Under the pieces are notes generated by a model. It did not search any database. It saw only the letters and a list, made by a program, of their open reading frames with translations, and was not told where the DNA came from. Of a stretch of DNA of 64,000 nucleotides, positions 32,993 through 42,245 are shown piece after piece; position 1 is the stretch's first letter, and each line of letters starts with the position of its first letter. Source of the DNA: Peribacillus frigoritolerans (GTDB taxonomy: Bacteria; Bacillota; Bacilli; Bacillales; Bacillaceae); the NCBI RefSeq assembly GCF_004358755.1, contig NZ_SMZY01000002.1, forward strand, positions 558,001 to 622,000. The letters run 5' to 3'. The position numbers and the translations under genes are program-made.

Positions 32993-33391
32993 TTAATACC
33001 TCGCAGTCGATAAACAGTAATAAGTATCCTTGCCCACAATTCCGTCCGCAGAAAGGCCTTTGTCAGCCTGAAATTCCTTGACTGCACGCTCTGTCCCGCT
33101 TCCGAAGATTCCGTCAGCAGCGCCCGGTGCGTAGCCCAGGCATGCAAGTGTTCTTTGAATGCTTGCTACATAAGATGATTTGTTTCCTGAATAGCCATTT
33201 TTAGCGAGAAAAGTATCGCTGAAATCAATGACCGTGTTGCTTAAGACGACCCCGCATATGGAGCTTCCAGATTGGACGTATCCTTTATCCGACGTATTAA
33301 CAATCCATTGATACCCTTCTTTTTCCGTTCGTGAACTTCCTGACCATGAACTTCTTCCATTACATGAATACGCTTTTGCAGCTAGTGACAT
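32993..33391 (-). CDS. Protein with C-terminal peptidoglycan-binding domain
   Basis: 132 residues. The C-terminal part from about 70 (VASIQRTLACLGYAPGAADGIFGSGTERAVKEFQ, KGLSADGIVGKDTY) is a PG_binding_1 domain. The N-terminal 65 residues (KEGYQWIVNTSDKGYVQSGSS) are of unknown type. No signal peptide is visible, so export is unclear; a spore or phage-like origin is possible. AGGGGGA precedes the ATG. Confidence 0.8.
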   Translation of the reverse strand: MSLAAKAYSCNGRSSWSGSSRTEKEGYQWIVNTSDKGYVQSGSSICGVVLSNTVIDFSDTFLAKNGYSGNKSSYVASIQRTLACLGYAPGAADGIFGSGTERAVKEFQADKGLSADGIVGKDTYYCLSTARY

Positions 33392-33477
33392 TCTTATTTC
33401 CCCCTGATAAATCCATCATTCAGTTCTGGTGTCCGGACTGCTCTTGCTTACTTGCTTATGTATGTGTCCAAATGAAA

Positions 33478-33502
33478 AGAACCGTACTATTAGTACGATT
33501 CT
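33478..33502 (-). terminator. Terminator of panF
   Basis: On the minus strand AGAATCGTACT pairs with AGTACGGTTCT, followed by TTTC. Confidence 0.65.
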
Positions 33503-33548
33503 CTATACAAGAAGTTTCACATTTCCCAGGAAAAATGAACCAATTTAT

Positions 33549-34988
33549 TTATTTTTCTAACTGAACACTTTGTCGATGTGCAAGGAGACTTCCAGCAACA
33601 TAGGCACATAAGGAAATCAGAATCGGAAGCACAACGGTATGCATGCCGAGCGCATTTGGATGCAGCCTGTCAAGCAGAATATATGAACCCATCCCAAAAA
33701 TCATGGATGATACCGCACCATATTTATTTCCTTTGCTCCAATACAAACCGAAAACAACCGGCCAAATGAAAACCGATTCGAGTCCTCCGAACGAAAATAA
33801 GTTCAGCCATATCAGCAGTTCAGGCGGGCTTAATGCGAACAGCACCACGGAAATCCCGATTACGCTTGTTACCCAGAAGCTTGTGGTTTTTACCTGTTTT
33901 TCTGTAGCTTCAGGTTTAATATAGTTTAAGTATATATCCTTTACAATTGCTGAGCTGACCAAAATCAGCAGTGAATCAACGGTCGACATGATTGCAGCCA
34001 TCGGAGCGGCAAGGACGAGTCCTGCAAGCAAAGGCGGCAACACTTTAAGTGTCAGCATCGGCATCACCTGATCTCCCACTTCTACACCCGGCAGAATCGG
34101 CCGGGCAAAAACACCAATTAAGTGCATGCCGAGCATAATAAACCCGATGACAGCTGTACCGATCATGATAGCTCTGTGCATCGAACGAGAATCTTTGTAG
34201 GACATAGCTCTGACAGTAATTTGCGGCAAGCCGACAACACCGACACCAACGAGTATCCAAAAAGAAGAAACATAGAGCGGAGTTAAATCTCGCTCAGCCC
34301 CGTAAGGAGATACAAGGTTCGGATTTTCTGCCACAAGCTCTGCCATGATGTTTGAAATTCCTCCGCCTGCAATAATCGTTGCCACAAGCAGAACCAGCGT
34401 TCCAACAAACATAATGACACCCTGAACCGCATCTGTCAGCGCGACCGCCCTGAATCCGCCGATAATAACATACACAAGAACAGATACTGCAAATATGAAC
34501 AAAGCGGTGGTATAAGACAAACCAGTCAGCGATTCGATCAATCTTGCACCGCCAACCCATTGAGCGGCCATCGCCGAGAACAAAAAGACAATAATACTGA
34601 TGGCTGAAATAATAACGACTGCATGGCTCTTATATCGTTCTTTCAAAAAATCAATCAGCGTAATCGCCTTGTACTGCCGCGCCATAATCGCAAACTTTTT
34701 CCCAAGCACCATCAGCACAAAATACCCTGTTGCAAGCTGTGCCATGGATAAGAGCACCCATCCAAGCCCCCGTGTGTAAGCAACACCCGGTCCGCCGATA
34801 AAGCTGCTCGCACTTCCATATGTCGCGATCATCGTCATCGCAAGCACAAATCCCCCCAGCTGTCTTCCGCCAAGAAAATACTCCTGGAGAAAGGAGTCTG
34901 TGGATTTCACATATCGGTTCGCCCAAAATCCAACGAAGAAAATGAGGATCAAAAACAGCAATAATGGAGATATAACGGCCCAATTCAT
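33549..34988 (-). CDS. panF: Sodium/pantothenate symporter
   Basis: 479 residues with about 13 membrane segments of the SSS family. DSFLQEYFLGGRQLGGFVLAMTMIATYGSASSFIGGPG and PQITVRAMSYKDSRSMHRA are PanF hallmarks. It imports pantothenate for CoA synthesis with sodium. The gene overlaps yhdT by 4 bp, the usual arrangement. Confidence 0.92.
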   Translation of the reverse strand: MNWAVISPLLLFLILIFFVGFWANRYVKSTDSFLQEYFLGGRQLGGFVLAMTMIATYGSASSFIGGPGVAYTRGLGWVLLSMAQLATGYFVLMVLGKKFAIMARQYKAITLIDFLKERYKSHAVVIISAISIIVFLFSAMAAQWVGGARLIESLTGLSYTTALFIFAVSVLVYVIIGGFRAVALTDAVQGVIMFVGTLVLLVATIIAGGGISNIMAELVAENPNLVSPYGAERDLTPLYVSSFWILVGVGVVGLPQITVRAMSYKDSRSMHRAIMIGTAVIGFIMLGMHLIGVFARPILPGVEVGDQVMPMLTLKVLPPLLAGLVLAAPMAAIMSTVDSLLILVSSAIVKDIYLNYIKPEATEKQVKTTSFWVTSVIGISVVLFALSPPELLIWLNLFSFGGLESVFIWPVVFGLYWSKGNKYGAVSSMIFGMGSYILLDRLHPNALGMHTVVLPILISLCAYVAGSLLAHRQSVQLEK

Positions 34989-35263
34989 CCTGCTTCACCT
35001 TCTTCCTCATCCTCAAACGATACTTCCTTAAAAAAGAATTTCACACAAATGATGACAAGCACGACCATAACAAGAAATCCAAGAACACAGCTGTAAAAAA
35101 ACCACTCTGGCATTCCTAGAATGTAATTGTAGGCCTCAGGGTCACCTGAACCAAGCCCATAAGCGAAGCCAAACCACCAAATAAAATTGAAAAGAACGAG
35201 ACCAATACCGATTTTGGCTTCTTTATGAGCAATCTTAAAACGCACATCTTCTTTTTTCTTCAT
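34985..35263 (-). CDS. yhdT: YhdT-family (DUF997) membrane protein
   Basis: 92 residues with two membrane helices (IGIGLVLFNFIWWFGFAYGLG and the FYSCVLGFLVMVVLVII stretch) and an acidic C-terminus. DUF997 proteins are encoded directly upstream of panF in many bacteria and may be a small subunit. ATG at 35263 follows AAAAGGAG; the longer upstream reading lacks a ribosome binding site. Confidence 0.87.
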   Translation of the reverse strand: MKKKEDVRFKIAHKEAKIGIGLVLFNFIWWFGFAYGLGSGDPEAYNYILGMPEWFFYSCVLGFLVMVVLVIICVKFFFKEVSFEDEEEGEAG

Positions 35264-35837
35264 CTCATATCTCCTTTTAGCACAGTCCGCAAATCTAGTA
35301 TTTATTATATCTGTCTTTAAGAGAATATTCATTACAGTTTTTCATGTTCAACTTTTCACAAAAAACAGGTTTAAGCCCCTATGCAATGGGGAATTGTACT
35401 CAGAGGTTTGCTTCAAACACACAAAAATCTGCATAACATGATTCCATTCTTCAAATTACATATTTATAAAAAGACTCCTCTGAACAGACATTTTCTGCTT
35501 AAGTAGTGTATACTGTTTAAGTGCCTTTTTCAGATGACCATCAAGATCCCCCCGCACCCGAGCAGTATGTCCGCGCGGCAAAACAAACAAATCACCAAAC
35601 ATCCATCCAGGTGTAATTTGCCTGTAAATTGTTCAGGCAGCTTAGTGTTCATGAGGAAATAATAGCTAAGTGAGAATGATTAGTTAACGTATTCTATTAA
35701 CGCAATCTTTAAGGGTTAGTTACTATTGCTTCATAAAAAAGAAATGATATGAATGATTGGTTTTGCATGTTTTTGTGTTTTCCAACTGAAGTAAAGCCCT
35801 CTGCGAATCTATCAAAGATGGGAGATTTTATTTTAAT
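35264..35837. other. Intergenic region between divergent yhdT and BCCT genes
   Basis: 574 bp without a convincing gene. It holds a small CCCC-TATGCAAT-GGGG hairpin near 35377-35392 and must contain both promoters, but none is clear enough to mark. A 31-codon GTG-started frame at 35521-35616 is unusually GC-rich and lacks a ribosome binding site. Confidence 0.6.
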
Positions 35838-37373
35838 ATGAAAAATGTTTCAGCTGTATTTTACGTATCAGCTGCCATTTTGGCCCTTCTCGTATTGGTC
35901 GGTGTTGTTGCACCATCGTCTCTTGAGAGTGTCACAGGCAGTATGCAAGGATTTATTACAGATAAGTTTGGATGGTATTATCTGATTATTGTTACCGTGT
36001 TTGTTTTTGTTTGTTTATATCTGCTGGTAAGCCCGATTGGCCGGATAAAACTTGGGAAGCAGGAGGATAAGCCTGAGTTTTCACGCCCAACCTGGCTTGC
36101 CATGCTCTTTAGTGCGGGAATGGGAATTGGTCTTGTTTTCTGGGGAGCGGCTGAACCGATCAGCCATTATGCGATTAGCTCTCCAACAGGAGAAACAGGC
36201 ACTGATCAGGCGATTCGAAACGCAATGAGATTCACGTTCTTTCATTGGGGCATCCATGCCTGGGCTATTTATGGAATCGTTGCACTGGTTTTAGCTTACT
36301 TTACTTTCAGAAAAGGTGAACCAGGATTAATCAGCGCAACACTTAAGCCAATCATTGGCCGTCATGCAAATGGACCGATTGGAAAAGCTGTTGACGTTAT
36401 CGCTGTAATCGCAACTGTAATCGGTGTTGCAACGACACTAGGCTTCGGAGCGGTGCAGATTAACGGAGGATTAACTTTCCTTTATGACATTCCTTCAAAT
36501 TTAGCCGTTCAATTCATTATCGTTGCGGTTTTCACTATACTTTTTGTCCTATCTGCCCTGAGCGGACTGGGAAAAGGTATCAAAATTTTAAGCAATGCCA
36601 ATATGATCTTAGCTTTTGCCTTATTCCTATTAATGTTCATATTTGGACCAACGCTGTTTACTCTAAATCTTTTTACAGACACGATCGGAACGTACTTGCA
36701 AAATATATTGAACATGAGTTTCCGCATCTCGCCTTTAGATGAAGAAAACCGCAGCTGGATCAATGGCTGGACGATTTTCTACTGGGCATGGTGGATTGCA
36801 TGGTCTCCTTTTGTCGGTATCTTTATTGCCCGTGTATCTAAAGGAAGAACGATTCGCGAATTTGTTGTATTCGTCCTGCTGATTCCATCACTTATCGGAT
36901 TTATCTGGTTCTCAACTTTTGGCGGATCCGCTATCCTGCTTGAGCATGAGGGGATAGCAAAGATTTCAGCACTCGCAACAGAAGAATCCCTTTTCGGTGT
37001 TTTTGAAAATTATCCGATGGGCACGATTCTCTCCATTATTGCAATGCTGCTGGTCGGCACGTTCTTCATCACATCAGCTGACTCAGGTACATTTGTGCTT
37101 GGCATGATGACAACAAACGGTTCTCAAAATCCAAGCGGCAGCGTGAAAGTGATCTGGGGAGTATTCTTAGCTGCAATCGCACTCGTCCTCCTATATTCAG
37201 GCGGATTGCAGGCTCTGCAGAACACGATGATCATTGCGGCCCTTCCGTTCTCTGTCATCATGGCGCTCATGACCATCAGCTTAATTAAAGCTTTAACACA
37301 AGAGGCGAAAGAACTGGGCATGAATCAAGTGCCGGTTAAAAAGCCGAAGAAAAAAGTAGAAACTCCAGCCTAA
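35838..37373 (+). CDS. BCCT-family glycine betaine/choline/carnitine transporter
   Basis: 511 residues with twelve membrane segments. GMGIGLVFWGAAEPISHYA, FFHWGIHAWAIYGIVAL and the WTIFYWAWWIAWSPFVGIF stretch are the BCCT signature, including the substrate-binding aromatic residues of OpuD/BetP-like proteins. It would take up an osmoprotectant with sodium. The C-terminus is short and lysine-rich (KKPKKKVE). A GGGAGA site is rather far (12 nt) from the ATG. Confidence 0.92.
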   Translation: MKNVSAVFYVSAAILALLVLVGVVAPSSLESVTGSMQGFITDKFGWYYLIIVTVFVFVCLYLLVSPIGRIKLGKQEDKPEFSRPTWLAMLFSAGMGIGLVFWGAAEPISHYAISSPTGETGTDQAIRNAMRFTFFHWGIHAWAIYGIVALVLAYFTFRKGEPGLISATLKPIIGRHANGPIGKAVDVIAVIATVIGVATTLGFGAVQINGGLTFLYDIPSNLAVQFIIVAVFTILFVLSALSGLGKGIKILSNANMILAFALFLLMFIFGPTLFTLNLFTDTIGTYLQNILNMSFRISPLDEENRSWINGWTIFYWAWWIAWSPFVGIFIARVSKGRTIREFVVFVLLIPSLIGFIWFSTFGGSAILLEHEGIAKISALATEESLFGVFENYPMGTILSIIAMLLVGTFFITSADSGTFVLGMMTTNGSQNPSGSVKVIWGVFLAAIALVLLYSGGLQALQNTMIIAALPFSVIMALMTISLIKALTQEAKELGMNQVPVKKPKKKVETPA

Positions 37374-37398
37374 CGGCTTGGAGCTTCTGCTTTTTTTT
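37363..37398 (+). terminator. Terminator of the BCCT gene
   Basis: CTCCAGCC and GGCTTGGAG pair across the stop codon, followed by TTTTTTTT. Confidence 0.7.
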
Positions 37399-37444
37399 AT
37401 GTCTGTTAATCTGCAGTCTGAACTGAATGGATATGGATATCCAT

Positions 37445-39697
37445 TCACTTGCTATGCAAAGCCTCCTGCACTTCATTAACGGCAACTGTCCCGCTGACTT
37501 CATTTCCCGCTAAAACAAGCGGACGGCCTGTCGGACTCTTCTCAGCAGGCACAAATTCAAGTCCTTCAGGGGAAACGTCTCCGGCGATTTCACTTGAAAA
37601 GTCTCTAGTATTGATATAGCTTGCAAATTGAGCATCTTTTGGGTTTGAAATATGATATGCCATGACACCGCCAATTCGCTCAAGACCTACAAACGCATAC
37701 ACCTCTTGACCGATCATGCCTATTTTTACATCCTCTGGTTCAGGTCCTTTTTTTGCACTGCGCTTCTCAAAGGCGCTATCATCATTCGACCAGTTGAAAA
37801 ATTCAGGAAAGCGCTCTGCTGTTATGTTTTCAAAGTCGCTTCCGCTGTCGTAAACCAGCTCCATCGTGTCAGCTTTCCAAATGGAGAACGATCTTCCGCC
37901 TAGCGTATAAACGGCGTCGTCGCCTCTGTCCGTCAGCACTTCAAGTTTATCGTAATCTCCCGAGTTTTTCATTTTATCAAAAGCCGCTTTTGCTTCCTTA
38001 GGTGACATTCCTTTAAAAAGATTGGATTTCAGCTTGATGCTGTCCTTTACATCTGAAAAGTCCGTGACGTTTTCAAACTCTTCCCACTCTGTGGCATCCC
38101 CTTCATTTGCTGTAACTAGATAGCTGACTCCTTTAATGTCCACATGTGCAATAGAATCTGGCATATATGCACCTAAAATCGGAAGTCGCCCGATCTCGAT
38201 TTTGTTATTTCGTGCAGCATCCAGCTCATTTCCAGGCAATGAATGATCCTTGTACCCCAGAGATTTAACTGATTTCACTTTGCCTGAGGCCACGTCTATC
38301 GCCGCAATAGCATTGTTTTCTTGAAGAGATACATACGCTTTGCTTCCGTCTTTAGACAAAGCAAGATATTCCGGCTCCAAATCATGTACGGCATCTGCTT
38401 TATTGCCGTTATTCCGGATGTGAACATGACGATCAATCACTTTTGCATCATTAAATCTTGTCTTTTTCACTTCACCCGTTTCATAATTCACAATGGTTAC
38501 TGAGCCTTCAGGATCAACTACATTTTCAAGTCCTGCTCTAGGTTCACCTTCATCAGCTGTCAGAATGTAGCGGCCATCTTCAGACATCTTCACCATATCC
38601 GGTTGGATACCGGCAGCAAACGTCTTTAATACATTCCCATCATAATCCATTACAACTATTTTGCCTGCTTTTGTATAGTCTGCCTCCTGAACCGCAGCAG
38701 TGATCACTTTCTGCTTTTGATTGAAATCAATGCTTGTTACATCACCGTAATTGAACGTATCCGAGTTTACGGCTTCTGCCATATTAAGTGACTTTTCTTT
38801 TTTCAGCTCCTGGCCGTATTCAGAAGTTAAGTCTTTTATACTGACAATATCAATTGTTTGGCTTTTTCCATTAATCACGTAAAAACTCTTATTATCAGGA
38901 TTGTATTTCACAATCTCTGCCACTCCGCCATCTTTGTCCGTTACACCAGTACTGAAACCTGCCACCTTTTTCAGCTGAAGAGTATCAGGCATTTGTTCGT
39001 TCCTCGCAATATCTCCAAGACTGCTCACAATCAGGCGCGGCTTTTTCTTTTCATCAAACGCAATAATCCCTGATGCCGTAATGAGATCACCTGTTTTGTA
39101 TTCCTGTAATGTTCCAGCTGAAGCATCTGCGTAGACAGTCAATGCACCGTCAATCGTCAGTGTATCTGCTGTTTTAGATGTAATTTCACCTTTCACTTTC
39201 ACTAGCAAACCTTCTTTTGAGGCTGCTTCCTCAGCAGAAACCATTTTCTCATCAACATCTGTTTCTTTTTCATCTACTAGGACAGTTTCCTGTGTTAATA
39301 ATGAACGACTGCCTTTTTGATCTTGAACCATCCCGCTTATACGGACGCGCTGACCTTTCTTTGAGTCAAGTCCGACAGCTGCTATTCCTCCAGTTTCATC
39401 TTGTATATATGTTACGGGCATGGCATCAGGATGAACCTTCACGTTTGCTGCAGACACCGTACCTTCCACTGCAATCATTTGGCCTTTAAGCCCTTTTTCT
39501 GATTTTATATCGGAAATTTTCATCGTATTATTGATAGATACATCGCCTTCTTTTTTCCCTGACATCATTTGGGAAGAAGCATTCTCAGCTGTCGTTTCAG
39601 CTTTTGCAAAATAAAAACTTGCCGGAAAACTCGAAGCCAGTAAAACACCTGCTAAAGATAATGTGCCGAATTTACGAAACAAATCTGTGTTTTTCAT
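37445..39697 (-). CDS. Secreted choice-of-anchor I / OB-fold exoprotein
   Basis: 750 residues; ATG at 39697 behind AGGAGGAG. Signal peptide at 1-34 (GTLSLAGVLLASSFPASFYFAKA region). Two OB-fold-like repeats follow (about 55-225, GLKGQMIAVEGTVSAANVKV and EGLLVKVKGEITSKTADTL), then a large beta-propeller with FSTGVTDKDGGVAEIV, SLQENNAIAAIDVASGKV and YLVTANEGDATEWEE typical of choice-of-anchor I proteins. No wall anchor remains at the C-terminus. Relatives are secreted phosphatase or esterase-like proteins; possible PhoP boxes upstream would agree with phosphate scavenging. Confidence 0.82.
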   Translation of the reverse strand: MKNTDLFRKFGTLSLAGVLLASSFPASFYFAKAETTAENASSQMMSGKKEGDVSINNTMKISDIKSEKGLKGQMIAVEGTVSAANVKVHPDAMPVTYIQDETGGIAAVGLDSKKGQRVRISGMVQDQKGSRSLLTQETVLVDEKETDVDEKMVSAEEAASKEGLLVKVKGEITSKTADTLTIDGALTVYADASAGTLQEYKTGDLITASGIIAFDEKKKPRLIVSSLGDIARNEQMPDTLQLKKVAGFSTGVTDKDGGVAEIVKYNPDNKSFYVINGKSQTIDIVSIKDLTSEYGQELKKEKSLNMAEAVNSDTFNYGDVTSIDFNQKQKVITAAVQEADYTKAGKIVVMDYDGNVLKTFAAGIQPDMVKMSEDGRYILTADEGEPRAGLENVVDPEGSVTIVNYETGEVKKTRFNDAKVIDRHVHIRNNGNKADAVHDLEPEYLALSKDGSKAYVSLQENNAIAAIDVASGKVKSVKSLGYKDHSLPGNELDAARNNKIEIGRLPILGAYMPDSIAHVDIKGVSYLVTANEGDATEWEEFENVTDFSDVKDSIKLKSNLFKGMSPKEAKAAFDKMKNSGDYDKLEVLTDRGDDAVYTLGGRSFSIWKADTMELVYDSGSDFENITAERFPEFFNWSNDDSAFEKRSAKKGPEPEDVKIGMIGQEVYAFVGLERIGGVMAYHISNPKDAQFASYINTRDFSSEIAGDVSPEGLEFVPAEKSPTGRPLVLAGNEVSGTVAVNEVQEALHSK

Positions 39698-39771
39698 GAA
39701 TTCTCCTCCTGAACTTGGTTTTCTATAAATAAAGGGTAACTTGAAAACCATGCCTGAGGCTATCAGATTTA

Positions 39772-39798
39772 TGTAAATTTTTGTTTGGTTTTTGTAAA
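39772..39798 (-). promoter_or_regulatory. Possible PhoP-binding direct repeats
   Basis: On the minus strand three 6-mers occur in direct repeat: TTTACA (39793-39798), CAAACA (39782-39787) and TTTACA (39772-39777), 4-5 bp apart, about 75-100 bp upstream of the exoprotein start. This matches the TT(A/C/T)ACA tandem layout of Bacillus Pho boxes. Confidence 0.45.
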
Positions 39799-39812
39799 TA
39801 AAAATACAAAAA

Positions 39813-39834
39813 AGGATGTTTTTGAAAACATCCT
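39813..39834 (-). terminator. Terminator of the 131-residue membrane protein gene
   Basis: AGGATGTTTT and AAAACATCCT form the stem, with TTTTTTG on the minus strand. Confidence 0.8.
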
Positions 39835-39853
39835 CTTAGCATTCTGACAAACT

Positions 39854-40249
39854 CTAATTGTTTAATTCCTTTATATGATTAATCCCATCTTTACGAACAT
39901 AGTTTATCGTATACTCTTCCCCTTGATTAAATTGATCACAGTATGTTTCAGCTTTAGCTTTATCGGCAGTTTCATAGCGGAAATCCATTTCCAGGTAGTC
40001 GTCTTTCAGAACGCACTGGTAACCGCCATCCATTTCGGAAACTGCTTTATTGTCTACATTTATTGTTCTTTCACCATCTGAGGCAGGAATAAGTTTATTA
40101 ATGGATAGACCCACAATGACTAAAATAAGAGCGATGATCAGGACAATGATTGTTTTCTTTTTTTCATATCCAGTGAAAAGCATAAAGATGCCAAGTCCAA
40201 TGAATCCGAGTGTTACTGCATAAAGGACTAATGTGAAAAGATAAATCAT
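39854..40249 (-). CDS. Membrane protein of unknown function
   Basis: 131 residues: two N-terminal membrane helices (about 4-26 and 33-52) and an outer domain of about 75 residues with two cysteines (GGYQCVLKDDYL, AETYCDQFNQG) that could form a disulfide. AGGAGG is 10 nt before the ATG. I do not recognise a family. Confidence 0.75.
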   Translation of the reverse strand: MIYLFTLVLYAVTLGFIGLGIFMLFTGYEKKKTIIVLIIALILVIVGLSINKLIPASDGERTINVDNKAVSEMDGGYQCVLKDDYLEMDFRYETADKAKAETYCDQFNQGEEYTINYVRKDGINHIKELNN

Positions 40250-40356
40250 ATATGTTTCCTCCTCTCCTATACCTGGTATTACGGAACGCCAGAGTTAAAG
40301 TTTCACGTTTCTGATAATTATTTCCATTGTATGTTTTTTAAATAGGACTAGACATT

Positions 40357-40392
40357 AAAAAGAGGATGAACTCCTGTGAGTTCATCCTCTTT
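40357..40392 (-). terminator. Terminator of the ECF sigma gene
   Basis: AAAGAGGATGAACTC and GAGTTCATCCTCTTT form a 15-bp stem that touches the stop codon; on the minus strand it is followed by TTTAATG. Confidence 0.85.
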
Positions 40393-40898
40393 CAAAGCGC
40401 GGCCTTTAATTCCTTGCGCGCTCTATGTATTTTTGTTTTAACCGTTGAAATGTTCAAGGAAAGATACTCTGCTATTTCCTGATCTTTCATTTCTAAAAAC
40501 AGTTTCAGCGTCATGATTTCCTTGTAATCTGATTTCAGCCCAGAAACAAGATGCTTCGTCTTTTCTTTTAATAGTGAATAGTCAATCGTATCCTCTAACT
40601 GTTCCCTGCCGTCGGCTACCTGCTGCTCTTCAATAGAAATCTCATTTCTCTTCTTTCTTAAAAACAAATCAATCGCCGTTCTCCTTGCAATTGAAGAAAG
40701 CCAATTTTTCAATTTCTCTTTTTCAAAAATCGTGTCCATCTTCAAAAATGCCTTAAGAAAGGTTTCCTGGGCAATATCCTCAGCCAAATGGGGATCCTTT
40801 GTCATCCTCAGGGCAATCCGGTAAATCACCGTATAATAAGTTTGATAAATATCGTTAAAAGAAGTCTGATCGCTTGCTGCAGCTGCTGCTGGGGGCAT
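40392..40898 (-). CDS. ECF-type sigma factor
   Basis: 168 residues; region 2 is LRMTKDPHLAEDIAQETFLKAF and NWLSSIARRTAIDLFLRKK, region 4 is LFLEMKDQEIAEYLSLNISTVKTKIHRARKEL. The N-terminal run MPPAAAAASD is unusual and may mean that translation starts later. No anti-sigma gene follows: a strong terminator comes directly after the stop. It looks like an orphan ECF factor of the SigV/SigX size class. Confidence 0.88.
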   Translation of the reverse strand: MPPAAAAASDQTSFNDIYQTYYTVIYRIALRMTKDPHLAEDIAQETFLKAFLKMDTIFEKEKLKNWLSSIARRTAIDLFLRKKRNEISIEEQQVADGREQLEDTIDYSLLKEKTKHLVSGLKSDYKEIMTLKLFLEMKDQEIAEYLSLNISTVKTKIHRARKELKAAL

Positions 40899-41088
40899 GA
40901 CTGACTCACCCGTCTTTCTATAATTCTAGTTAAATTAACATTTTATATAATAACTGTATTCAGGTTAAATTTACTCTTATAACTCTTCTCTTCAAATTAT
41001 ATGCCAGCCTCTCCCATTATGAAAGGAAACTTTTTCTTAAGATTTTTTTAAGGAAATTTAAGAATTACCAAAGGAGATATTAAGGCAT

Positions 41089-41111
41089 AAAAAAAGGACC
41101 TTATGCGGCCC
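41089..41111 (-). terminator. Terminator of the GNAT gene at 41122
   Basis: On the minus strand GGGCC and GGTCC enclose GCATAA, followed by TTTTTTT. Confidence 0.65.
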
Positions 41112-41121
41112 AATTTAACTT

Positions 41122-41661
41122 CTATTCTATCTGACTTTTATTTTTGAGGGGATGCAACAGCGGAATAGGCAGTCTAAAACCCTTAACAATAATGCCGTCA
41201 TTAACTGGTTCAAAATCAAACTCAGGAACTCGTTCAAAATTCATTTTAGTATATAAAGCAATCGCATTTTTCATAAAATCAGCTGTATGTAATCCTACAA
41301 ATGAGTATCCCTGTTTTGCAGACAGATCGATACAGTGCTGCACTAAGGCTCTCCCTATTCCATGCCCTCTGTATTGATGATCCACTGCAAGCATTCGAAT
41401 TTCTGGATAATCCGGTGAATCTGAGGTCCATTCATATGAAGCCATTTTCCCAGGGAACAGGACGATGCTTCCTGCAAGTTGATTTTCTATTTCTGCAACA
41501 AAAATCTCAACACCCTTATTCAGATCACTGTCAGATGAGAGTGTCCCTTTTAAAGCATACCAATGATCCTCTGATACAAGACTTCTATATTCCTTGTAAC
41601 CTTCCAAACGCTGCATTCGGACAAACTCAATTTCATGTTCCTTCATCTTCCGTATAAGCAA
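41122..41661 (-). CDS. GNAT-family N-acetyltransferase
   Basis: 179 residues from a TTG start behind GGAGGAG. The acetyl-CoA loop is DHQYRGHGIGRALVQH, preceded by PEIRMLAV, and YTKMNFERVPEF is the usual last motif. The acceptor substrate is unknown. It follows the kinase-like gene at 41685 by 23 bp on the same strand. Confidence 0.87.
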   Translation of the reverse strand: MLIRKMKEHEIEFVRMQRLEGYKEYRSLVSEDHWYALKGTLSSDSDLNKGVEIFVAEIENQLAGSIVLFPGKMASYEWTSDSPDYPEIRMLAVDHQYRGHGIGRALVQHCIDLSAKQGYSFVGLHTADFMKNAIALYTKMNFERVPEFDFEPVNDGIIVKGFRLPIPLLHPLKNKSQIE

Positions 41662-41684
41662 CCTTATCTCCTCCTCGGAAAACC

Positions 41685-42245
41685 TTATAATTGAAATCGC
41701 TGCTTTATCAAGCTCGCCGTTTCCTCTGCAGATAAATGCGTATTGTTAATCTTAATATATTTTTCCCTAGTGATCTCACCGTCCCTCGAGTTCAGCCTGT
41801 ACTTTACCAAACTCGTTTTTAAATCGTTTTCCGACCACTCAACATCTCGTTTTGTAGGCTTGTGATGAAGTCTATGGGGACTTTTATTGCGTTCAACTCT
41901 TTCTTCCATATCTGCTTCGAGCTCAATAAAACAAACATCAGCGCCCTTGGATTCAAAAAGATGACAGACCTTCTCGACATAATCCCAGTCTGATTGCTGG
42001 TCAAATGCCCATACGTATGTAAAAATCAAACCGGGCAAACTGCTTTTTGCCACTTCTTTAAAGATTTCCTTCCGAAACAAATTAACCAGTCTTTTCCCCT
42101 CTGACGTGCCATAGCTGAAAAAAGGGGCTACTAGATCAATTGTCATGTGATTATGAAAGAGTTTTAACTCCGTTATTTTTTCAAGCTCTTGACCGACAGT
42201 CATTTTGCCGACTGCCTGCGGACCAAATAGTAAGATGAATTTCAT
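41685..42245 (-). CDS. P-loop nucleoside/shikimate kinase-like protein
   Basis: 186 residues: Walker A GPQAVGKMT close to the N-terminus, LFHNHMTIDLV, and the lid-like ERVERNKSPHRLHHKPTKRD. It belongs to AAA_33-type small kinases; the substrate is unknown. Probably co-transcribed with the downstream GNAT gene. Confidence 0.8.
   Translation of the reverse strand: MKFILLFGPQAVGKMTVGQELEKITELKLFHNHMTIDLVAPFFSYGTSEGKRLVNLFRKEIFKEVAKSSLPGLIFTYVWAFDQQSDWDYVEKVCHLFESKGADVCFIELEADMEERVERNKSPHRLHHKPTKRDVEWSENDLKTSLVKYRLNSRDGEITREKYIKINNTHLSAEETASLIKQRFQL

Noticed and set aside
35521-35616. 31-codon GTG-started, GC-rich frame (PFSDDHQDPPAPEQYVRAA...) upstream of the BCCT gene
   Set aside because: No Shine-Dalgarno sequence and no family; may be an old gene fragment.
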